Below the pieces are notes generated by a model. The model searched no databases. It was not told the origin of the DNA and worked only from the letters and a program-made list of their open reading frames with translations. Of a stretch of 26,374 nt of DNA, positions 21,553 to 26,374 are shown in pieces. The stretch's first letter is position 1. Every line of letters starts with the position of its first letter. The stretch is from JBKPRX01 sp046734795. Lineage in GTDB: Bacteria; Actinomycetota; Thermoleophilia; Gaiellales; Gaiellaceae. The DNA lies in assembly GCA_046734795.1 (NCBI GenBank), contig JBKPRX010000151.1, forward strand, positions 1 through 26,374, read 5' to 3'. A program made the position numbers and the translations under genes.

Positions 21553-23043
21553 CTACCGCGCCGACTGCATCAACGCACGCGCGAGCGAGTCGCGGTCGAG
21601 CTCACGCTTGAGGATCTTCCCGCTCGGTCCCTTCGGCAAGTTGTCGACGAGCACGACGTGCCGTGGGTACTTGTAGGCGGCGACGCGCTCGCGCACGAAC
21701 GCCTTCACGTCCTCGGGGTCGCACTCGTGCCCGGGTTGCGCGACGACGACTGCCACGACCTCTTCGCCGTAGGTCTCGTCCGGCACGCCGATCACGGCAG
21801 CTTCGTAGACGCCGGGGTGCTCGTACAACACCTCCTCGACCTCCCGTGGATAGACGTTGTAGCCGCCGCGGATGATCATGTCCTTCTTCCGATCGACGAG
21901 GAAGAGGTAGCCGTCGTCGTCGACGTAGCCGACGTCGCCGGTCGAGAGCCAGCCGTCGTCGTCCGTCGCAGCGACGACGTCTTCGCCGATTCTGTACTCG
22001 CTGATGACACTCGCCCCGCGCAGCTGCACCTCGCCGCGCTCGCCGCTCGCGACGACGTCGCCGTCGAGCGAGACGATCCGCAGCTCGGTTCCCGGCACCG
22101 GAGTTCCTGCTGAACCGGGCTTCTGCGGTCGGCCGACGCGATGCGTCGTCGCGACGCCCGAGATCTCGGTGAGTCCGTAGCCCTCGAGGACCGGGCAGCG
22201 GAACCGCTCTTCGAATGCGCGCAGCGTCTCGAGCGGAAGCGGCGCGCCGCCGGCGTGAGCGAGCCGAAGCGGTGGCAGCGCGCGTGCATCGCCGGCTGCG
22301 GCGAGGAGGGCGCCGAACATCGTCGGCACACCGCCGAAGACCGTGACGCCGTGCTCCACCATCGCGGCGAGCGCAGCGGCCGGCTCGAACCGTCCAATCA
22401 GCACGACCTTCGCGCGCGAGAGAAGGGTCGCGTTCATGAGGAACGACATTCCGAAGACGTGCGAAAACGGCGCCGCGCCGAGCAGCACGTCGGCGTCGGT
22501 GAGCTCGAACGCCTGCCGGCAGGACTCGGCGTTTGCACGAAGGCCGCCGTGTGTGAGGAGCGCACCCTTCGGGCCGCCGGTCGTACCGGAGGTGTAGAGG
22601 ATCACCGCAGTGTCGTCGTCGGCGCGCTCGACGAGCTCGGGCGTCGGCGAATCGCCAACGGACGCGAGCGGTGACTCAACCTCGGCCGCCGTTGTGTCCA
22701 AGCCTTCGAGTGCGGCCGCGCGCTCGCGATCCGTCACGACGAGCTTCACGTCCGCGCTCGCGAGCCGAGCCTCGATCTCGTTCCGGCTGAGGAGGACGTT
22801 CAGCGGGACGACGACCGCGCCGACACGGAGCGACGCGTAGTACGCAGCGACGAACGCGTCGGAGTTCGGAAGGAGGAGCGCGACGCGCGCGGCCGCTCCG
22901 ACGCCCCGCTCGCGGAGCGATGCCGCGAGCGACGCCGTCGCTTCCGCGAGCGCGCCGTAGGTGACCGGCTCGCCGCCCTCGACGAGTGCCGTTGCGTTTG
23001 CGTCCCGCGCCGCAGTGTCGTCCAGCAGCCGCGCGAGGTTCAC
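21553..23043 (-). CDS. Acyl-CoA synthetase / AMP-dependent ligase (FadD-like)
   Basis: A 496-residue adenylate-forming enzyme of the long-chain acyl-CoA ligase type. The ATP-binding P-loop-like motif is YTSGTTGGPKGA (150-161); YGLTE (289-293), TGDVGYVDDDG (368-378), DRKKDMIIRGGYNVYP (384-399) and the A10 motif GPSGKILKREL with catalytic K476 are all intact. It activates a carboxylic acid to acyl-AMP and then acyl-CoA. The acid is not predictable; a fatty or aromatic acid is likely. The start is GTG 23043, 4 bp after the marR stop on the same strand, so a regulator-ligase operon is clear. It is followed 5 bp later by the FAD enzyme gene. Confidence 0.95.
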   Translation of the reverse strand: MNLARLLDDTAARDANATALVEGGEPVTYGALAEATASLAASLRERGVGAAARVALLLPNSDAFVAAYYASLRVGAVVVPLNVLLSRNEIEARLASADVKLVVTDRERAAALEGLDTTAAEVESPLASVGDSPTPELVERADDDTAVILYTSGTTGGPKGALLTHGGLRANAESCRQAFELTDADVLLGAAPFSHVFGMSFLMNATLLSRAKVVLIGRFEPAAALAAMVEHGVTVFGGVPTMFGALLAAAGDARALPPLRLAHAGGAPLPLETLRAFEERFRCPVLEGYGLTEISGVATTHRVGRPQKPGSAGTPVPGTELRIVSLDGDVVASGERGEVQLRGASVISEYRIGEDVVAATDDDGWLSTGDVGYVDDDGYLFLVDRKKDMIIRGGYNVYPREVEEVLYEHPGVYEAAVIGVPDETYGEEVVAVVVAQPGHECDPEDVKAFVRERVAAYKYPRHVVLVDNLPKGPSGKILKRELDRDSLARALMQSAR

Positions 23044-23047
23044 GCTG

Positions 23048-23518
23048 TCAGAAGCCGGCGCCGAGGTTGTGGACGCAGCCGAGCAGGTCTGCCGCGAGAC
23101 GTTGCTGCGCGGCGGGCGAGAGCGGCGCCACCATGGTGCGCTCCATCTCGGCGACCGCCTCGTCGCAGGACGCGAGAACTTCCTCGCCGCGCGGCGTCAA
23201 CACGGTCCGCAGGATTCGGCGGTTCAAGCGATCCGGCGCGCGGCGGATGTACCCGCCGCTCTCGAGGGCGAGGATCACCTCGCTCATCGACTGCGGCGCG
23301 ACGAGGCACCGGCGAGCGAGCTGCGCGTTCGAGAGTCCTTCGCGTTCGCGAAGAAACCAGAGGGCAACGTACTGCGGGATCGTCAGCCCGAATGCTTTCA
23401 GCTGCTCGTCCATCGTCCGGCGGATGGCGCGCTCGAGGCGGGCGACGAGGTAGCTTAGGCGCGGCTCGAACGGCGCGTCGGGTTCGGCCTGCTCGTTCGC
23501 CTGGGCAGGGACGGACAT
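23048..23518 (-). CDS. MarR family transcriptional regulator
   Basis: A 156-residue winged-helix repressor. The N-terminal dimer helix precedes the helix-turn-helix GLSNAQLARRCLVAPQSMSEVILALESGGYI (61-91) and the wing RAPDRLNRRILRTVLTPRGEEV (92-113). MarR proteins usually repress a nearby operon until a phenolic, fatty acyl or other ligand binds. As first gene of an operon with an acyl-CoA ligase and an FAD enzyme, it probably senses the acid or its CoA ester and controls its own transcript. Candidate operators lie at 23528-23540 and 23560-23576. The mRNA looks leaderless: an extended -10 (TGG then TAGGCT) ends 9 nt before ATG 23518. Confidence 0.92.
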   Translation of the reverse strand: MSVPAQANEQAEPDAPFEPRLSYLVARLERAIRRTMDEQLKAFGLTIPQYVALWFLREREGLSNAQLARRCLVAPQSMSEVILALESGGYIRRAPDRLNRRILRTVLTPRGEEVLASCDEAVAEMERTMVAPLSPAAQQRLAADLLGCVHNLGAGF

Positions 23519-23527
23519 CGCCGCGCG

Positions 23528-23540
23528 AGCCTACCAGGCT
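23528..23540 (-). promoter_or_regulatory. Extended -10 promoter of marR with overlapping AGCCT/AGGCT dyad
   Basis: On the minus strand TGG-TAGGCT fits TGnTAnnnT and lies 9 nt before the marR ATG. The same bases form the dyad AGCCT, ACC, AGGCT (23528-23540), so a protein bound here would block RNA polymerase. Autoregulation by MarR is the obvious guess. Confidence 0.45.
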
Positions 23541-23559
23541 GCCTCGCCGCCGTTGATAC

Positions 23560-23576
23560 GGCCATCTCAGGTAGCC
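23560..23576. promoter_or_regulatory. Imperfect 17-bp dyad, candidate MarR operator
   Basis: GGCCATCTCAGGTAGCC matches its reverse complement at 6 of 8 paired positions. It sits between marR and the ATP synthase operon, in the most AT-containing part of the window. Size and place fit a MarR-family site; binding is inferred only. Confidence 0.3.
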
Positions 23577-23642
23577 AAAATGGGATAACAAAGACGGCGG
23601 AATCTCCCTATTTAGTGGGGACGGCGGTGTCACAAAGTCTGG

Positions 23643-23648
23643 TATGTT
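23643..23648 (+). promoter_or_regulatory. Extended -10 promoter (TGG-TATGTT) of the ATP synthase operon
   Basis: TATGTT preceded by TGG fits TGnTATnnT and ends 8 nt before ATG 23657. It is the best-matching -10 in the window. No Shine-Dalgarno lies before the ATG, so the operon mRNA should begin at the start codon. Confidence 0.55.
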
Positions 23649-23656
23649 GCGGGTGC

Positions 23657-23860
23657 ATGCAGGCTGCGTCTCGCCGGACGGTCGATCCCGCAGGGGCGGG
23701 CGGGGTCCTTCTTCTCGGAATCCTCGTCGGCATCGGTATCGGCGGTCTCGTCGGCTGGGCGGCCGGCTCCGTCGGCCTCGGAATCCTCGTCGGCGCGATC
23801 CTCGGGATCCCGGGCGGGGTCTTCGCCGTCTACCGGCGCTATCGCGGAGCGTTCTCCTGA
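23657..23860 (+). CDS. AtpZ/AtpI-like small membrane protein, first gene of the atp operon
   Basis: A 67-residue protein with two glycine-rich membrane segments (about 14-34 and 38-55) and a short basic tail (YRRYRG). Its size, hairpin topology and place match AtpZ (the Fo-associated DUF/F0F1-ATPase-subunit family), which helps assembly or Mg2+ supply with AtpI; the sequence alone is too simple for a firm call. ATG 23657 is chosen because an extended -10 ends 8 nt before it; GTG 23615 upstream would add residues including an odd CCGC stretch and lie ahead of the promoter. The stop overlaps the start of the next gene in the string CTGA. Confidence 0.7.
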   Translation: MQAASRRTVDPAGAGGVLLLGILVGIGIGGLVGWAAGSVGLGILVGAILGIPGGVFAVYRRYRGAFS

Positions 23861-24246
23861 GAACGGCCATCTTCTCGACGCCGAGGCCGGTTCCAAGCCG
23901 CCTCTTGCCCGCCCTCGGGAGCGCGCTCGTCGTCGTGGCGGCGCTGCCGATCTTCGTGCTCGCCGACTGGCCGATCGACGGCTGGGCGCTCGCTGCGGTT
24001 CTCTGGGTCGGGCTTCATCTCTTCGATCTGCTCCTCACCCACATCCAGTCGCGGGTGGGTAACGTCGCGGCCTCGGGCGTGCAGGTCTTCGGTCTCTTCT
24101 TCAAAGCAGTGCTCTTGCTCGCGGTGCTTCTCGCAGTCGCGGTCTCGAATCCGCACCTCGCAGCCGGCGCCGCGGTCGTCTACGCGCTCGCATACACGTG
24201 CGAGCTGGGGCTTCTCCTCCTCGTCTACTTCGACGGTGAGCGATGA
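23857..24246 (+). CDS. ATP synthase subunit I-like membrane protein
   Basis: A protein of about 129 residues with four membrane helices (about 17-37, 46-66, 78-100 and 102-125), matching ATP synthase I in size, topology and place just before atpB. AtpI aids c-ring assembly. The start is unusual. There is no ATG, GTG or TTG between the preceding stop and residue 17; the options are CTG 23857, which overlaps the upstream TGA as CTGA, or TTG 23905, which begins exactly at the first helix (113 residues). I list the CTG because it copies the stop-start overlap used throughout the window, but this is not proven. The 3' end overlaps atpB by ATGA. Confidence 0.75.
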   Translation: MRTAIFSTPRPVPSRLLPALGSALVVVAALPIFVLADWPIDGWALAAVLWVGLHLFDLLLTHIQSRVGNVAASGVQVFGLFFKAVLLLAVLLAVAVSNPHLAAGAAVVYALAYTCELGLLLLVYFDGER

Positions 24247-25088
24247 GGCGCGCGCTCTCTCTCGCGACCGCGGTCGCGCTCGCGCTTCCCGCGGGCGCGT
24301 TCGCGCGCGGTGACTTCGATCCGTCCGAGGAGTTCCAGCAGCACGTCTTCGTCTCGATCCACATCGGTGGGCTCGATCTCTCGATCACGAAGGCCGTCTT
24401 GTACTTGCTGATTGGCGCAGCGCTCACGATCGTGCTCGGCATCGTCCTGATGCGCGTCCGTGTCGCCGGCCGGCGCCAAGCGGTCGGCGAGATGGTCTAC
24501 GAGGTTGCGCAAGAGCAGGTCGCTGAGCAAGGGCTGCCGCACAAGGCGATCGGCCTCTGGTTCCCGTACGTCGCGACGCTGATGCTCTTCATCTGGGTCG
24601 TGAACATGCTCGGCTTCATCCCGCTGCCGCTGACCGGCGAGACCTACCACGGGATTCCGACGTGGGGGATCTACGCGGCGACCTCTTCGCTTGCGGTGAC
24701 GCTTGCGCTTGCGCTTCTGACGTTCGTCTTCACGCACTTCGAAGGCATTCGTTGGAACGGGCCGACGAGATACTTCAAAAGCTGGATCCCGGAGGTGCCG
24801 AAGGCGCTCCTGCCGCTGATCGTTCCGCTCGAGATCCTCGGTCAGTTCATGCGGCTGATCTCACTGAGCGTCCGTCTCTTCGCGAACATGCTCGCCGGCC
24901 ACATGTTGATCCTGACGTTCATCGGGCTGATCTTCGTGCTCGAGAACCTCGTGGTCGCGGTCTTTGCGGTGCCGTTCGCGACACTCTTCTACATCTTCGA
25001 GGTAGTGATCGTCGTTTCGATCCAGGCCTTCATCTTTGCTGCGCTCTCTGCCATCTACATCGGCTCGGCGATCGAGCCGGAGCACTAG
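24243..25088 (+). CDS. atpB: F1Fo ATP synthase subunit a
   Basis: A 281-residue Fo stator subunit. The essential arginine is R211 in LSVRLFANMLAGH (208-220); LWFPYVATLMLFIWVVNMLGFIPLP (105-129) and FEVVIVVSIQAFIFAALSAIYI complete the proton half-channels. Residues 1-22 look like a cleavable signal peptide (MRR, hydrophobic core, AGAFA) ahead of an acidic periplasmic segment, an uncommon but not unknown N-terminus for this subunit. With the c-ring it converts proton flow into rotation. The start ATG overlaps the previous stop (ATGA), and a strong AGGAGGAG at the 3' end serves atpE. Confidence 0.97.
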   Translation: MRRALSLATAVALALPAGAFARGDFDPSEEFQQHVFVSIHIGGLDLSITKAVLYLLIGAALTIVLGIVLMRVRVAGRRQAVGEMVYEVAQEQVAEQGLPHKAIGLWFPYVATLMLFIWVVNMLGFIPLPLTGETYHGIPTWGIYAATSSLAVTLALALLTFVFTHFEGIRWNGPTRYFKSWIPEVPKALLPLIVPLEILGQFMRLISLSVRLFANMLAGHMLILTFIGLIFVLENLVVAVFAVPFATLFYIFEVVIVVSIQAFIFAALSAIYIGSAIEPEH

Positions 25089-25098
25089 GAGGAGAACC

Positions 25099-25362
25099 AT
25101 GACCACCGTTCTTGCAGCCCTCGCCTCGGACGACGTTTCGAAGGCGGGGAAGGCGATCGCGCTCGCGCTCGGTATCGGCCTCGGTGCGCTCGGCGCCGGC
25201 GTCGGCATCGGCACGATCTTCGCCTCGATGATCCAGTCCGTCGCGCGTCAGCCCGAGCTGCGCGGCGAGCTGCAGGGCATCCAGTGGCTCGGCTTCGCGC
25301 TGACCGAGGCAGTCGTGTTCTACGGCCTCATCGGCGGTCTCCTGGCCTACGTCCTCGTCTAG
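25099..25362 (+). CDS. atpE: F1Fo ATP synthase subunit c
   Basis: An 87-residue hairpin of two membrane helices joined by the polar loop RQPELRGELQG (50-60). Helix 1 has the glycine repeat GIGLGALGAGVGIG. The ion-carrying carboxylate is E70 in GFALTEAVVFYG. The residue after E70 is Ala rather than Ser/Thr and there is no Gln in helix 1, so the pattern fits a proton-binding ring and not a sodium one. AGGAGGAG 25088-25095 lies 3-4 nt before ATG 25099, the strongest ribosome-binding site of the operon, as expected for a subunit needed in about ten copies. Confidence 0.97.
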   Translation: MTTVLAALASDDVSKAGKAIALALGIGLGALGAGVGIGTIFASMIQSVARQPELRGELQGIQWLGFALTEAVVFYGLIGGLLAYVLV

Positions 25363-25375
25363 CGGTTCAGCACTG

Positions 25376-25897
25376 ATGCTCGCGACCAACCCACTCATCC
25401 AGGTCACGCCGGGTCTGATGATCTGGACGATCGTGGCGTTCTTGATCACGCTCTTCGTGCTCAAACGCTATGCGTTCGGCCCGATTCAGAAGGCGATCGA
25501 CGAGCGACGTGAACGCATCCGCCGCTCGATCGAGGAAGCCGACGAGGCGCGTGCCGAAGCGCGGAGGCTCCTCGAGGAGCACAAGGCGCTGATCGGTCAG
25601 GCCCGGGGCCAGGCCGAAGAGATCCTCGCGGAGGCGCGGAAGACCCGCGAGTCGATGGAGCGCCGCATGAAGGACGAGACCGAGACGGAGCGGCAGCGCC
25701 GGCTCGAGGAGACGCGGCGCGAGATCCAGGCCGAGACGCAGCGCGCGCTCGCGCAGATCCGCACGGAGGTCGCCGAGCTCACGCTCGTCGCGACGCAGAA
25801 GGTGATCGGCCGCTCGCTCGACGAGTCCGACGATCGCCGGCTGATCGAGGAAGCGATCAAGGACCTCGACTTCTCGCAGCTCGAGGAGCGCGTCTAG
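25376..25897 (+). CDS. atpF: F1Fo ATP synthase subunit b
   Basis: A 173-residue peripheral-stalk subunit. One N-terminal membrane helix (about 14-31, PGLMIWTIVAFLITLFVL) is followed by a long charged coiled coil, with the typical FGPIQKAIDERRERIRRSIEEADEAR start of the stalk, and a C-terminal region that binds the delta subunit. It links subunit a to F1 and resists rotation. ATG 25376 stands 13 bp after atpE, with little Shine-Dalgarno. The next gene begins 3 bp downstream. Confidence 0.96.
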   Translation: MLATNPLIQVTPGLMIWTIVAFLITLFVLKRYAFGPIQKAIDERRERIRRSIEEADEARAEARRLLEEHKALIGQARGQAEEILAEARKTRESMERRMKDETETERQRRLEETRREIQAETQRALAQIRTEVAELTLVATQKVIGRSLDESDDRRLIEEAIKDLDFSQLEERV

Positions 25898-25900
25898 CAC

Positions 25901-26374
25901 GTGGCCTCGGCGCAGCGCATCTACGCCGAAGCGCTCTTCGGCGCGGCGAAAGAGCAGGGCCGGCTCGATCGCGTGGCGGAGGAGCTCGGCGACTTCGTGA
26001 ACGCCGTCTCGTCCGTCGACGAGCTTCGCTCGCTGCTTCGGAACCCGCAGCTCGACCCGCGCGCCAAAGCCGCGGTGCTCGAGGACCTGCTTGGCGAGAG
26101 CGACGAGCTGCTCCGCAACTTCCTGCTTCTCCTCGCGGAAAAAGGGCGGATCGGCGAGATCGAGGAGATCGGTCGTGAGTTCGAGCGGCTGCGCGCACGC
26201 GAAGAGCGCCGGCTGTCGGTCGAGCTGACGACTGCGCGCGAGCTTTCGGACGACGAGGCGCGCGCGATTCTCGGGCAGATCGAAGATGCGGCCGGGCGGA
26301 CGGTCGAGGCGACGCGCAGCGTCGATCCCGCGCTGATCGGGGGGCTCGTGTTGCGCGCGGGCTCGCTTCAGGTG
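25901..26374 (+). CDS. atpH: F1Fo ATP synthase delta subunit (OSCP), 3'-truncated by window edge
   Basis: The first 158 residues of the delta subunit; the reading frame is open to the window end. It begins ASAQRIYAEALFGAAKEQG, the usual N-terminal helix, and has the core LLRNPQLDPRAKAAVLEDLL and FLLLLAEKGRIGEIEEIGREFERL that bind the top of F1, then the ELTTARELSDDEA and PALIGGLVLRAGS blocks typical of the C-terminal domain. Only the last one to two dozen residues are missing. GTG 25901 is the start, 3 bp after atpF. The rest of the operon (atpA, G, D, C) should follow outside the window. Confidence 0.95.
   Translation, partial: MASAQRIYAEALFGAAKEQGRLDRVAEELGDFVNAVSSVDELRSLLRNPQLDPRAKAAVLEDLLGESDELLRNFLLLLAEKGRIGEIEEIGREFERLRAREERRLSVELTTARELSDDEARAILGQIEDAAGRTVEATRSVDPALIGGLVLRAGSLQV

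Noticed and set aside
25099..25362. Sodium-translocating c-ring
   Set aside because: The residues that coordinate sodium (Gln in helix 1, Ser/Thr next to the carboxylate) are missing; E70 is followed by Ala-Val-Val.
1..26374. CRISPR array, insertion sequence, prophage or toxin-antitoxin module
   Set aside because: No regularly spaced repeats, no transposase, integrase or phage protein and no small toxin pair were seen on either strand.

Overview
The window is a GC-rich chromosomal segment dense in genes. The best guess is an actinobacterium of the class Thermoleophilia (Gaiellales or Solirubrobacterales-like), possibly uncultured. That rests on protein character, strong G/C bias at third codon positions, many GTG/TTG starts, and the gene order rpmE / DUF1385 / prfA-prmC-tsaC / glyA / wecA-like / atpI-B-E-F-H, which I recall as typical of actinobacteria. 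The placement is an inference; there is no rRNA here. I found no tRNA, rRNA, CRISPR array, insertion sequence or phage gene.

Layout. 1-1250: end of a DsrE-like gene, a B12-binding mutase subunit, and a convergent METTL20-like methyltransferase. 1269-3296: a divergent pair of cell-wall enzymes, an M23 peptidase and a PG-binding/LysM/SLT lytic transglycosylase. 3334-6776: the electron-transfer flavoprotein operon etfB-etfA-ETF:quinone oxidoreductase, followed by a convergent GNAT acetyltransferase. 7315-9596: a threonine dehydratase translationally coupled to rpmE (L31), then a structured spacer and a DUF1385/YqhQ membrane protein. 9597-13982: an accessory block (secreted GCW protein, 14-TM MFS exporter, RibD/DHFR-fold reductase, OsmC, and a beta-carbonic anhydrase/GST operon). 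14049-16479: prfA-prmC-tsaC in one tightly overlapping unit. 16811-19264: glyA and a WecA/TagO-type sugar-phosphate transferase. 19275-23518: a metallo-beta-lactamase gene and a minus-strand operon of MarR regulator, acyl-CoA ligase and phytoene-desaturase-like FAD enzyme. 23657-26374: the start of the F1Fo ATP synthase operon, leaving the window inside atpH.

How the genes work together. ETF and ETF-QO collect electrons from acyl-CoA dehydrogenases and pass them to quinone; the mutase subunit, acyl-CoA ligase and ATP synthase fit the same aerobic, fatty-acid-oxidising lifestyle. PrmC methylates the GGQ motif of the release factor encoded just upstream of it. The two wall hydrolases and the WecA-like enzyme belong to envelope remodelling.

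Main points to follow up. (1) ETF-QO keeps three of the four cysteines that bind its 4Fe-4S cluster; the fourth is Ile543. (2) A methyltransferase resembling the ETF-beta lysine methyltransferase METTL20 lies about 2 kb from etfB, whose recognition loop carries a KKK run. (3) At least eight genes have a TAnnnT box 6-9 nt before the start codon and no Shine-Dalgarno, which indicates widespread leaderless transcription. (4) A compact hairpin array lies between rpmE and DUF1385. No entirely new multi-gene system is evident; the novelty is in these variants and in regulatory architecture.
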